Below are positions 40,637-51,764 of a stretch of DNA of 64,000 nt, one piece after another. Position 1 is the stretch's first letter; every line of letters starts with the position of its first letter. Source of the DNA: DASSQJ01 sp963773655 (GTDB taxonomy: Bacteria; Actinomycetota; Actinomycetes; Actinomycetales; Dermatophilaceae); the NCBI GenBank assembly GCA_963773655.1, contig CAVZBX010000003.1:248001-312000 (forward strand). Reading direction: 5' to 3'. The position numbers and the translations under genes are program-made. The notes beneath the pieces are model-generated. The model made no database searches. It saw nothing but the letters and a program-made list of their open reading frames with translations, and had not been told where the DNA came from.

Positions 40637-41509
40637 TCAGAAGCCGGCGTAGCGCAGCATCCGCGCCGCGAGCCCCGGGTCGGCCTGCAGCCGCCGGTCG
40701 TCGAGCCGGGTGACGAGCACCGGCCCGCGCCCGGACGAGACCAGCCACACCCCGTCGGCGGTGTAGAGGTCGGCGACCGGCACCAGGGCGTAGGCGGTCG
40801 GCAGCCCGTCCGCCCTCGCGGCGGCGAACACCTCGGCGACGGTGACCGACTCGAGCACCCCCGTGCCGCCGGTCGGGGTGGCGGTGAGGGTGCCGTCGCG
40901 GGCGACGAGGAGCGCCGAGGTCGGGCCCTCCAGGGCGTACCCGTCGGTCGAGGTGAACACGACCTCGTCGGCGCCCCGTCGCCGGGCCTCCCGGACGGCG
41001 GCGACGTTGACGACGTAGGAGAGGGTCTTGACCCCGCCGAGCAGCCACGGTGCGTCGGCGAACGCGTCCGAGGGGTGGCCGCCGGAGAGGGTCACCGCCG
41101 TGACGGTGCGCGGGGCGCCGGGGTCGGGCGCCGGAGCCGGCGGCCGGTGGGTGATGGTGACGAAGGCCGTGGGGCCGGTCGGCCGCCACTCCCGCCCGCG
41201 GGTGACGACGAGCTTGAGCACCGCCTCGCCCGGCGTCGACCAGGCGTCCACCGCCTCGGCGACCAGGGCCCGCCAGGCCTCGCGCGGCGGCAGGTCCAGG
41301 TCCATGGCCCGTGCCGACGCGGCGAGCCGGTCGAGGTGGTCCTCGAGCCCGACGACGGCCGCCCGCCCCCGCGCGTCGGTGACCACCCGTGCCGAGTCGA
41401 AGCAGCCGTCCCCCCGGGTGAGCCCGAGGTCGTCGGCGGTGACGACGGGGGAGTCGGCGTCCACGACCCCCCGGCCGAGCACGGCGACGACGTGCGGCAC
41501 CTCAGCCAC
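40637..41509 (-). CDS. Class IV aminotransferase (4-amino-4-deoxychorismate lyase-like)
   Basis: 290 residues. The PLP lysine is in GGVKTLSYVVNVAA, followed by EVVFTSTDGYALEGPTSALL and a TGVLESVTV phosphate loop, the layout of aminodeoxychorismate lyase and D-amino acid aminotransferase. The first gives p-aminobenzoate for folate. GDGCFDSARV near residue 32 is as in PabC. No PabA/PabB genes are near, so the assignment is tentative. It overlaps the spermidine-synthase-like gene by 8 bp. Confidence 0.75.
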   Translation of the reverse strand: MAEVPHVVAVLGRGVVDADSPVVTADDLGLTRGDGCFDSARVVTDARGRAAVVGLEDHLDRLAASARAMDLDLPPREAWRALVAEAVDAWSTPGEAVLKLVVTRGREWRPTGPTAFVTITHRPPAPAPDPGAPRTVTAVTLSGGHPSDAFADAPWLLGGVKTLSYVVNVAAVREARRRGADEVVFTSTDGYALEGPTSALLVARDGTLTATPTGGTGVLESVTVAEVFAAARADGLPTAYALVPVADLYTADGVWLVSSGRGPVLVTRLDDRRLQADPGLAARMLRYAGF

Positions 41510-43003
41510 GGACCACCGCCGGAGGGTAGGGCGTGAGCAGCTGGTCGACCGGGGCGAAGTCGTCGGTGAGCACCGCGGCGTCGCCGACCCACGCGTCCAG
41601 CTCCGCGCCGTCGACCACCTCCCAGTCGAGGCCGCGTGCGTCGATCTCCGCCTGCCAGGCGGCGGTGTCGACGGGGGCCGGTGAGGCGACGACGACGAGG
41701 TTGCCGCCGCCGTCGCCACGGATCGTGGCCGGCGCGGCTGCGAGGGCCACGTGGTCGAAGACCGTCCCCAGCGTCGCCACCTCGGCCCGGGCGAAGGCGA
41801 GCGGCGGGAAGTCGATGAGGTTGGCGGCGTAGACCCCGTCGGGGGCGAGGGTCCGCTCCACGTCCTGCACCAGCTCCCGCGTGGTGAGGTGCCAGGGCAC
41901 GCTGACCCCGCCGAAGGCGTCGCCGACGACGAGGTCGACGGAGTCGTCCGGCACCTCGCGCAGGCCGAGCCGGGCGTCCTCGACACGCACCTCCAGCCCC
42001 TCGACGGCGTCCAGCCCGAGCCGGTCCCGGTCGACCGCGACGACGCCGGGGTCGATCTCCGAGACGGTGCTCGTGGTTCCGGGCCGGGTGTCGGAGAGGT
42101 AGCGCGGCAGCGTCATCCCGCCCCCGCCGAGGTGGTGGGCCGCCAGGGGCCGACCCGCGGGGAACCGCGCGTCGACGGCCGCGGCCAGGGCCTGGACGTA
42201 GGAGAACTCGAGGTGGCGGGGGTCCTCGGTGTCGACGTACGAGTGGCGCAGGTTGTCCAGGCGCAGCACGTACCCGGTGTCCCGTGCCGGGTCGGCGACG
42301 ACGACGGCGCAGTGGTACACCGTCTCGGCGTCGCAGCCGCTGGGTGCGACCGCGGCGGCGACCCCGCCGGCGGCCACGACGGTGACGGCGACGAGCGCGG
42401 CCCGCCGTCTCGAGGTCACCTCGACCACGAGCCCGCCGAGGACGAGGGCCACCCCGAGCCCGACCATGATCCAGGTGACCGGCAGCCGGGAGACGAGGAC
42501 GAAGCCGGTCAGGACGGTGCCGACGATCGCGCCGACGGTCGCCGTCGCGGAGAGCCGACCGACGACGGTCCCGGTCTGGTCGAGGCTGGCCAGCCGCAGC
42601 TTGGTCACCATCGGGGTGATGGCCGACAGCAGCGCGCCCGGCACGACGATCGTCGCCGTCGCCACGACGGGCACGAGTGCACCGCCCCCGACCGCCCCGG
42701 CCGCCCGCAGCACGAACGGGGTGGCCGCCACGACGGCCCCGGAGAGTCCGAGCAGCAGGCCGAGCCGCGACCGGGGGTCGTGCTCGTCGGCCCAGCGCCC
42801 GCCGAGCCAGGCGCCGGCCGCGATGGCGGCGAGCGCCAGGCCGATGACGAGGGTGCTGGTCTCGAGGGTGAGGCCGAGGTAGGGGGCGAGCAGCCGCAGC
42901 GAGACGATCTCGACGACGAGGACCGCCGCGGAGGAGCCGAAGACCAGCGCTCCCGCGACCGGCCCGGACATCGCCGGGCCGGTCGCGGGAGCGCCATCGG
43001 GGC

Positions 43004-43007
<4 letters not shown>
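41502..43007 (-). CDS. Spermidine-synthase-like protein with N-terminal membrane domain
   Basis: 501 residues: seven hydrophobic helices (about 15-235, with SLRLLAPYLGLTLETSTLVIG) followed by a Rossmann methyltransferase-like aminopropyltransferase domain (HHLGGGGMTLPRYL as the nucleotide loop, VSEIDPGVVAVDRDRLG, VVGDAFGG where spermidine synthases use the Asp). These fused proteins are widespread in actinobacteria, and their substrate is not established. GTGA overlap with NAD synthase. Confidence 0.82.
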
Positions 43008-45088
<2,081 letters not shown>

Positions 45089-45101
45089 GCCCCGCAGGCT
45101 A
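45089..45101 (-). promoter_or_regulatory. Leaderless -10 element of nadE
   Basis: On the minus strand TAGCCT, seven bases, then the ATG at 45088. Confidence 0.4.
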
Positions 45102-45111
45102 GTGCGCGTCG

Positions 45112-45138
45112 GACATTTCGGGGTCACCCCGAAATGTC
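45112..45138. promoter_or_regulatory. 27-bp perfect palindrome upstream of nadE
   Basis: GACATTTCGGGG - TCA - CCCCGAAATGTC, 12-bp arms with a 3-bp centre. It covers the expected -35 region of the nadE promoter, so it can be an operator. It could equally be a transcribed hairpin or terminator for the DUF2231 gene upstream. Confidence 0.5.
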
Positions 45139-45140
45139 GA

Positions 45141-45169
45141 CGTCGCAGGACGTGGCAAGCCCTGCGACG
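45141..45169. repeat. Second inverted repeat upstream of nadE
   Basis: CGTCGCAGG (45141-45149) and CCTGCGACG (45161-45169), 9-bp arms and an 11-bp loop, directly beside the 27-bp palindrome. Confidence 0.5.
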
Positions 45170-45276
45170 CCGACGAACCCCGGTGTCGTCGAGGCGCGGG
45201 CCTGCGCGGTGAGGACCTGGACGGCATCACGGCGCGGTTCTCGAGCGCCGCAGCGTGACGAGGGCGAGGACCTCCG

Positions 45277-45789
45277 TCAGTCGTCGTCACCGCCGACGGG
45301 CGCGGGCTGCGAGCCGACCCCCTCCCACACCGCCTGCGCGCCCGAGTGCCCGACGAGGGTGACGTCGACCGCGAGGCCGACTGCGGCGAGGACCCCCACG
45401 ACCGCGAGCAGCTTCAGCGGGCCCGACCACGCGACCGGCCGGCTGCCCTCTCCGGCGCCGCTGCGGGCCCGGCGCCAGAACCACCACATCAGCCAGGCCA
45501 CGATCGCCGCCGCGAACAGCACCCACGTGAGGGTGTCCCCGAGCTCGGCGTGCTCGTGGACGGCCTCGGAGCTCGGCACCCGGCGCTCGAGGGCCTCGCC
45601 GGACTGCGTCGCCACCGGGGACAGGACGAGGGCGACCGTCGCGACCACCGGCGTCAGCACCCCGCTCCAGGCCCGGAACCGACCCGAGAGGGCGAAGAGG
45701 ACCAGGAGCAGCGCCGTCAGGGGGGCGAGCACGACGACCGCGTGCACGACGAGCGGGTGGACGGGGATGCCGAGGACCGTGTCGAACAC
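45277..45789 (-). CDS. DUF2231 membrane protein
   Basis: 170 residues, GTG after GGAGGTGGTTC. Opens MFDTVLGIPVHPLVVHAVVV, the family signature with its conserved His residues, and has four membrane helices. SGEALERRV and EHAELGDTL resemble redox- or heme-associated loops of this family. Function unknown. 188 bp lie between its stop and nadE. Confidence 0.8.
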   Translation of the reverse strand: MFDTVLGIPVHPLVVHAVVVLAPLTALLLVLFALSGRFRAWSGVLTPVVATVALVLSPVATQSGEALERRVPSSEAVHEHAELGDTLTWVLFAAAIVAWLMWWFWRRARSGAGEGSRPVAWSGPLKLLAVVGVLAAVGLAVDVTLVGHSGAQAVWEGVGSQPAPVGGDDD

Positions 45790-45959
45790 GAACCACCTCC
45801 GGGTCGGTCGCCGGGTGTCCCCCCGGCGCTGCCGCCATGGTGCCGTCCGTCGGCGCCGGACGCGGGCACCGGCGCCTGTGAGGAGCCTGTGAGTTCGCGC
45901 GCCGCCGCCGGTGGCCCCTCGGGTTGCCGCACCCGACCCGGCTCGGGCACGCTCACGCC

Positions 45960-46424
45960 GTGGAGCCCGGACCGGAGGTCACCCTCACCCCCGTCGACGC
46001 GTCGAGCTGGCGCGCCGTCGCCGCCGTCGAGCCGCGGCCCGACCAGGCCCGCTTCGTCGCGCCCGTCACCCGCTACCTCTGCCTCTGCCTGTACGAGGGG
46101 GTGTGGCAGCCGATGGCGGTGTGGGTCGGCCGCGAGGTCGTCGGCTTCGTCATGTGGGGCTTCGACCCGGACGAGCAGAGCCACTGGATCGGCGGCGTCG
46201 TCGTCGCCGCCGCCCACCAGGGCCGGGGCGTCGGCCGAGGCGTCGTGCTCGCGCTGCTCCGGATGTTCGAGGGGCTCGACGGCTACCGAGAGGCGGGCCT
46301 GACCATCCATCCGGACAACACGGTCGCCCGCCGGCTCTACGCGTCGCTGGGCTTCGTCGAGACGGGTGAGGAGAGCGAGGGCGAGCTCGTGGCCCGTCGC
46401 CCCCGCGCGCCCGTCACGGGGTGA
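45960..46424 (+). CDS. GNAT N-acetyltransferase (SpeG-like)
   Basis: 154 residues from a GTG. The acetyl-CoA site is IGGVVVAAAHQGRGVGRGVVLALL, described here by its Q-x-GRG-x-GR core, and the end has LTIHPDNTVARRLYASLGF. VGFVMWGFDPDEQSHWIGG places it near spermidine/spermine acetyltransferases. Substrate unproven. Its end overlaps the convergent quinone reductase gene by 11 bp. Confidence 0.78.
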   Translation: MEPGPEVTLTPVDASSWRAVAAVEPRPDQARFVAPVTRYLCLCLYEGVWQPMAVWVGREVVGFVMWGFDPDEQSHWIGGVVVAAAHQGRGVGRGVVLALLRMFEGLDGYREAGLTIHPDNTVARRLYASLGFVETGEESEGELVARRPRAPVTG

Positions 46425-47385
46425 GCAGCAGCTTCCCCAGGGCGCGCCGCTCGTCGACCGCGGTGAGGGCCGCGACGACGTCGTCGAGGGTCCGGACCTC
46501 GCCGATGACCGGGTCGACCGCTCCCGACTCCAGCAGCGGGAGCAGGTCGTCCCACTGCGAGCGCAGGTAACCGGTTCCCGGCCCCGCCGGGTGCGTCCAC
46601 CACGCACCCCAGCCGACACCGACGACCGAGATGTTGCCGAGCAGCAGCCGGTTCACCCGAACCTCGGGGATCGACCCGGCGGTGAAGCCGATGACGAGGT
46701 GCCGCCCGCCCGGTGCCAGGGAGCGCAGCGAGTCGGTGAACCGGTCGCCCCCCACCGGGTCGACGACGACGTCCACCCCGCGGCCGGCGGTCAGCTCCCG
46801 CACGGCGTCGCGGAACCCCTCGGCCGCGACCACCTCGTCCGCCCCGGCATCGCGCGCCACCAACGCCTTGTCCTCGCTCGACACGACCGCGACCACCCGG
46901 GCACCCCAGGCCCGGGCCAGCTGCACCGCGGCCGTCCCCACGCCCCCGGCGGCCCCGTGCACGAGCACCGTCTCGCCCGCGCGCAGCCGCCCCCGCTCGC
47001 GGAGCGCGAAGTGGCAGGTGAGGTAGTTCATCGGGAGGGCGGCGCCCTGCGCGTAGGTGACGCCGTCGGGGAGCGGGAAGACCATCGCCGGGTCCACCTC
47101 GACGACCTCGGCGAACCCGCCGAGCACGGGGAAGGCGGCCACCCGGTCCCCCTCGCCGAACCCGCTGCCGGCCGGCGCCGAGCGCACGCGCCCAGCCACC
47201 TCGGACCCCGGCACGAACGGCAGGTCGGGTGTCAGCTGGTACTCGCCGCGGGTCAGCAGCACGTCGGGGAAGCAGACGCCGGCCGCGGCCACCTCGACGA
47301 GCACCCCGCCACCGTCGGGCTCGGGCAGGTCCACCACCTCCACGGCGTCGGGTCCGTCGAGCCGGGTCACCTGGGCTGCGCGCAT
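46414..47385 (-). CDS. NADPH:quinone oxidoreductase-family enzyme (zinc-free MDR)
   Basis: 323 residues of the medium-chain dehydrogenase family. GAAGGVGTAAVQLA is the NADPH loop, VPGSEVAGRV and NYLTCHFAL are quinone-reductase blocks, and the structural zinc cysteines are absent. It would reduce quinones or enals with NADPH. TACGAT stands six bases before the ATG, so the transcript is probably leaderless. Confidence 0.83.
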   Translation of the reverse strand: MRAAQVTRLDGPDAVEVVDLPEPDGGGVLVEVAAAGVCFPDVLLTRGEYQLTPDLPFVPGSEVAGRVRSAPAGSGFGEGDRVAAFPVLGGFAEVVEVDPAMVFPLPDGVTYAQGAALPMNYLTCHFALRERGRLRAGETVLVHGAAGGVGTAAVQLARAWGARVVAVVSSEDKALVARDAGADEVVAAEGFRDAVRELTAGRGVDVVVDPVGGDRFTDSLRSLAPGGRHLVIGFTAGSIPEVRVNRLLLGNISVVGVGWGAWWTHPAGPGTGYLRSQWDDLLPLLESGAVDPVIGEVRTLDDVVAALTAVDERRALGKLLLTP

Positions 47386-47397
47386 CCCGCCATCGTA
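47386..47397 (-). promoter_or_regulatory. Leaderless -10 element of the quinone oxidoreductase
   Basis: On the minus strand TACGAT, six bases, then the ATG at 47385. Confidence 0.45.
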
Positions 47398-47446
47398 GGA
47401 ACCAGCCGTCGGGAATGCGCGCGGCCGCCCCCTTCCTTGCACACCC

Positions 47447-48655
47447 GTGACCCACGCCCGCCATGCCCTCCTCGCGACCGCCGCCCTGGTCCTCGGCGGC
47501 GTCGCGATCGGCACCACCGAGTTCGTCACGATGGGCCTGCTCCCGCAGATCGCCGCGGGCGTCGACGTCTCCATCCCCGAGGCCGGGCACACCATCTCGG
47601 CGTACGCGGCCGGGGTCGTCGTCGGCGCCCCGCTGCTCGCGATGGTGGGGGCCCGGGCGCCGCGCAAGGGCCTGCTCATGGGGCTGATCGCGGCGTTCAC
47701 CGTGGGCAACGCGCTCAGCGCCCTGGCGCCGACCTTCGCAACCCTGGTCGGGGCCCGCTTCCTCGCCGGCCTGCCGCACGGCGCCTTCTTCGGGGTCGCC
47801 GCCCTCGTCGCCGTCGACCTCGCCCCGCGCGGACAGGCCGGGCGCGCGGTCGGCCGGGTGATGCTCGGCATCCCGATCGCCAACGTCATCGGCGTGCCCG
47901 GGGCCACCTGGCTCGGGCAGCACCTCGGCTGGCGCTCCGCGTACTGGACGGTCGCGGTCCTCGGGCTGGTCACGGTGGCCCTCATCGCCGCCTCGGTGCC
48001 CCACCTGCCGGGTGACCGGACCCGCACCGTGCGCTCCGAGCTCGGCGCCCTGACCCGCCTGCAGGTGTGGCTCACCCTCGGGGTCGGCGCCGTCGGCTTC
48101 GGGGGCATGTTCGCGATGTACAGCTACATCGCGCCCACCGTGACCGACGTCACCGGCCTGCCGACGCGCGCCGTGCCGCTCTTCCTCCTCGTCTTCGGGG
48201 TCGGCGGGCTGGTCGGCAACGTCGTCGCCGGGCGGATGGGTGACTGGTCGGTGCTCCGCTCCACGGTCATCGGGATGGCCGGCCTCGGGCTCTCGCTCGC
48301 CCTCTTCGCGTGGCTCTCGCCGTATCCGGTGCCCGCCCTCGTCGTGCTCCTCCTCAGCGCGGTGCTCGGATCGGTGCTCGTCATCAACCTCCAGCTGCGG
48401 CTGATGCAGGTGGCCGGCAGCGCGCAGACCCTGGCCGCGGCGAGCAACCACTCCGCGCTCAACCTCGCCAACGCGCTCGGCGCCTGGGTGGGTGGTGCCG
48501 TCATCACCGCCGGATGGGGGTACCGCGCGCCGTCGCTCGTCGGCGCCGGGCTCGCGGTGGCCGGCCTGGGCGTGCTCGCGGTGTCGGTCGTCCTGCACCG
48601 GCGGGGCCTGCGCACGGCGCGGACGGCACCCGAGCCGGTACCCAGCCTGTCCTGA
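47447..48655 (+). CDS. MFS transporter (DHA1 / AraJ-like)
   Basis: 402 residues, twelve membrane helices. GTTEFVTMGLLPQIA in helix 1 and GARFLAGLPHGAFFGVAALVA in helix 4 are typical of DHA1 sugar- or drug-efflux transporters. GTG start, divergent from the quinone reductase. Substrate unknown. Confidence 0.82.
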   Translation: MTHARHALLATAALVLGGVAIGTTEFVTMGLLPQIAAGVDVSIPEAGHTISAYAAGVVVGAPLLAMVGARAPRKGLLMGLIAAFTVGNALSALAPTFATLVGARFLAGLPHGAFFGVAALVAVDLAPRGQAGRAVGRVMLGIPIANVIGVPGATWLGQHLGWRSAYWTVAVLGLVTVALIAASVPHLPGDRTRTVRSELGALTRLQVWLTLGVGAVGFGGMFAMYSYIAPTVTDVTGLPTRAVPLFLLVFGVGGLVGNVVAGRMGDWSVLRSTVIGMAGLGLSLALFAWLSPYPVPALVVLLLSAVLGSVLVINLQLRLMQVAGSAQTLAAASNHSALNLANALGAWVGGAVITAGWGYRAPSLVGAGLAVAGLGVLAVSVVLHRRGLRTARTAPEPVPSLS

Positions 48656-48669
48656 CCCGAGGTGGTCCG

Positions 48670-48681
48670 TAGGCTGGCCGC
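48670..48681 (+). promoter_or_regulatory. Leaderless -10 element of the enoyl-CoA hydratase
   Basis: TAGGCT, six bases, then the ATG at 48682. Confidence 0.45.
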
Positions 48682-49479
48682 ATGCCGAGCCCCGTCACCT
48701 GCCGGGTCGAGGGCGCCGTCGCCCACGTCCGGCTCGACCGCCCCGAGAAGCTCAACGCGCTCACCCTCGACACCCTGGGCGCCCTGGTGTCGACCGCGCG
48801 GTCGCTGGCGCGCGACCGCAGCCTGCGCGGTGTCGTCCTCGCCGGTGAGGGGGACTCGTTCTGCGCCGGGCTGGACTTCGCCACCGTGCTCGGCGACCCG
48901 CCGCGGGTGGCCCGCTCGTTCGTGCCGCTGCCGTGGCGAGGCACGAACCTGTTCCAGGAGGCGTGCTGGGCGTGGCGCCGGCTGCCGGTGCCGGTCGTCG
49001 CGGCGGTGCACGGCCACTGCTACGGCGGCGGGCTGCAGATCGCCCTCGCCGCCGACCTGCGGATGACGACCCCGGACGCCCGCTGGTCCGTGCTCGAGGC
49101 GAAGTGGGGCCTCATCCCGGACATGAGCGGCATCCACGCCCTGAAGCAGCAGGTGGGCCTCGACGTCGCGAAGCGGCTGACGATGACGGGCGAGGTGGTC
49201 GACGGCTCCCGCGCGGTGGAGCTCGGGCTCGCCAGCGAGGTGCACGAGGACCCGGTGGCGGCGGCCGAGGCCTTCCTCGCCCAGGTCGCCACCCGTTCCC
49301 CGGACGCGGTCGCCGCGACCAAGCGGATCTTCGAGCGCACCTGGACGTCGGGGCCCCGGCGGACCTTCGCCCGTGAGCGGGTCGAGCAGGCTCGGCTGCT
49401 CGCCACCCGCAACACCCGCGTGGCCCGCGAGGCCGCGATGCAACGGGTGGCCCCCGCCTTCGGCCCGAGGTCGCGGTGA
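48682..49479 (+). CDS. Enoyl-CoA hydratase / isomerase family protein
   Basis: 265 residues. The crotonase oxyanion-hole motifs are FCAGLDFATVLG and HGHCYGGGLQIALAAD. Of the two acid residues used by hydratases, only one position looks acidic (LEAKWGLIPDMSG), so it may be an isomerase or another crotonase reaction. GTGA overlap couples it to the molybdopterin oxidoreductase. Confidence 0.82.
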   Translation: MPSPVTCRVEGAVAHVRLDRPEKLNALTLDTLGALVSTARSLARDRSLRGVVLAGEGDSFCAGLDFATVLGDPPRVARSFVPLPWRGTNLFQEACWAWRRLPVPVVAAVHGHCYGGGLQIALAADLRMTTPDARWSVLEAKWGLIPDMSGIHALKQQVGLDVAKRLTMTGEVVDGSRAVELGLASEVHEDPVAAAEAFLAQVATRSPDAVAATKRIFERTWTSGPRRTFARERVEQARLLATRNTRVAREAAMQRVAPAFGPRSR

Positions 49480-51624
49480 CGACCACGCAGCCGACGACGC
49501 GGCTGTCGTCGTGCGTGCTCTGCGAGGCGATGTGCGGCCTGGAGGTCACCCTCGACGGCGGTCAGGTCACCGGCATCCGCGGTCACGAGGGCGACCCGCT
49601 CTCGCGCGGGCACCTGTGCCCCAAGGCGCTCGCCCTGCCCGACATCCAGGACGACCCGGACCGGCTCCGCCGGCCGCTCGTGCGCGACGACGCCGGGGCG
49701 CTCCGCGAGGCGACGTGGGACGACGCGATCGCGCGGGCCGCCGCGCTGATCGTCGGCGTGCAGCGCGAGCACGGCGTCGACGCGCTCGCCGTCTACCTCG
49801 GCAACCCCAACGTCCACAGCCTCGGCGCGCTCACCCACCACCCGACGCTGGTCCGCCTCCTGCGCACGCGCAACCGCTACTCGGCCACGTCGGTCGACCA
49901 GCTGCCGCACCACGTCGTCGCCCACGCCCTCTACGGCCACCAGTTCCTCCTGCCGGTGCCCGACATCGACCGCACCGAGCTCCTCGTGCTCGTCGGCCAC
50001 AACCCGATGGCCTCCAACGGCTCGCTGTGGACGGTCCCGGCCTTCCCGCGGCGCCGGCGCGAGCTCGCGGCCCGCGGCGGGAGGCTCGTCGTGCTCGACC
50101 CGCGGCGCACCGAGACCGCGCGGGTCGCCGACGAGCACCACTTCGTCCGGCCGGGCTCGGACGCGGCGGTGCTGCTGGCCCTCGTTCGGGAGGTCCTCCG
50201 GCTCGGGCTCGACCGCCCGGCCGGCTACGTCGACGGGGTCGAGCGGGTCCGCGAGGTCGTCGAGCCGTTCACCCCCGAGGTGGCCGAACGGGTCAGCGGG
50301 ATGCCGGCAGCGGCCGTGCACGACGCTGGCGCGCACCCTCGGCGAGGCGTCGTCCGCCGCGGTGCACGCGCGGATGGGGGCGTCGACGCAGCAGTTCGGC
50401 GTGCTCGCCCAGTGGGCCACCCAGGTGCTCAACATCCTCACCGGCAACCTCGACCGGCCCGGCGGGACGATGTTCACCACGCCCGCCGTCGACATCGTCG
50501 GGCGCGGCATCCTCGGACCGGGAGGGCCCTCGCGCCGGCGCAGCCGGGTGCGCGGCCTGCCCGGGTTCGGCGGCGAGCTGCCCGTGTCGGCGCTGACCGA
50601 GGAGATGACCACCCCGGGGGAGGGGCAGGTGCGGGCCCTGCTGACCCTCGCGGGCAACCCCGTCTCCTCCACGCCGGCGGGGCACCGGCTCGACGCCGCC
50701 ATCGCCGGGCTCGACGCCTACGTCGCGGTCGACCACTACGTCAACGAGACCACCCGCCACGCCGACGTCATCCTGCCGCCCACCGGCCCGCTCGAGCGCG
50801 ACCACTACGACCTCGTCTTCCACGCCCTCGCCGTGCGCGACACCGCACGGTTCACGCCGGCGCTGGTGGCGAAGGAGCCGGGGGCCCGGCACGGCTGGGA
50901 GATCGCCCGCGACCTCGGGCTCGCCGTCCTCCGCGAGCGGGGTGACGGGATGCGGCAGCGGCTCTCGCGCAGGCGCCTCGAGCAGGAGGCCCGGCTGCGC
51001 ACGTCGCCGACCCGCCAGCTCGACCTGCTGCTGCGCACCGGCGGGGGCGGCCTGAGCGTCCGGAAGCTGGCTGCGGCCCCCGGAGGGCTCGACCTCGGAC
51101 CGCTGCGGCCGCGGCTGCCCGGGCGGCTCGCGACGAGGAACCGGTGCATCGACCTCGCGGCGGAGGTGGCGCTGGCGGACCTGCCGCGCCTGCTCGCCGC
51201 GGTCGAGACCGCCGCGGCGGCGGACCGGGACCAGCTGCTCCTCATCGGCCGCCGCCACCAGCGGGACGACAACTCCTGGCTGCACAACACCCGGCGGCTG
51301 ACCAGCGGCCGGCCGCGCCACGCGCTGCTGGCCCACCCCGACGACCTGGCGGTCCGGGGGGTGCGCGACGGCGAGCTGGTCCGCGTGCGCTCGGCGGTGG
51401 GTGAGGTGGAGGTGGAGGTGGCGGCCACCGAGGACGTGATGCGCGGCGTGGTCTCGCTGCCCCACGGGTACGGGCACCGGCGCGACGGGGTCCGGTTGCG
51501 GGAGGCCACCCGGCTGCCGGGCGCCTCGGTCAACGACCTCACCGATCCCTCCGTCGTCGACGAGGCCTCGGGCAACGCCGTGCTCAACGGCGTCCCGGTG
51601 ACGGTCGAGCCTGCGCGCTCGTGA
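49476..51624 (+). CDS. Molybdopterin-dependent oxidoreductase (1-base frameshift near 50325)
   Basis: A DMSO-reductase-family enzyme. The N-terminal 4Fe-4S site is Cys13-x2-Cys16-x3-Cys20 with Cys48 (GHLCPKA). MPT-binding blocks follow: VGHNPMASNGS, LDPRRTETA, LAGNPVSSTPAG and the C-terminal MoCo-binding domain ending GNAVLNGVPV. The frame changes at about 50325: removing one G restores AVHDLARTLGEASSAAVHARMG without a break, giving 715 residues. Either a sequencing error or a natural frameshift. Acts on an unknown substrate; co-translated with the crotonase. Confidence 0.75.
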
Positions 51625-51670
51625 CGTGGGTGGTGGGGTGCGTCCGGGCGCCGATCACCACCAACGTCAC
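51621..51670 (+). terminator. Hairpin at the molybdopterin oxidoreductase stop
   Basis: GTGACGTGGGTGGTGG (51621-51636) pairs with TCACCACCAACGTCAC (51655-51670) at 14 of 16 positions and includes the stop codon. An 18-bp sequence GTGGTGGGGTGCGTCCGG is also repeated 44 bp apart (51630, 51674). Possible terminator, without a T-run. Confidence 0.4.
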
Positions 51671-51764
51671 GCGGTGGTGGGGTGCGTCCGGAGAGCATGG
51701 CCACACCACGGGCCCCGGCCACCCTCGGCGGTGGTAGAAGGGCAGTGCGTGGAGGTGGTGTCGC

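Noticed and set aside
45099..45290. Small minus-strand open frame between nadE and the DUF2231 gene
   Set aside because: It runs through two palindromes, has no ribosome-binding site and no recognisable sequence.
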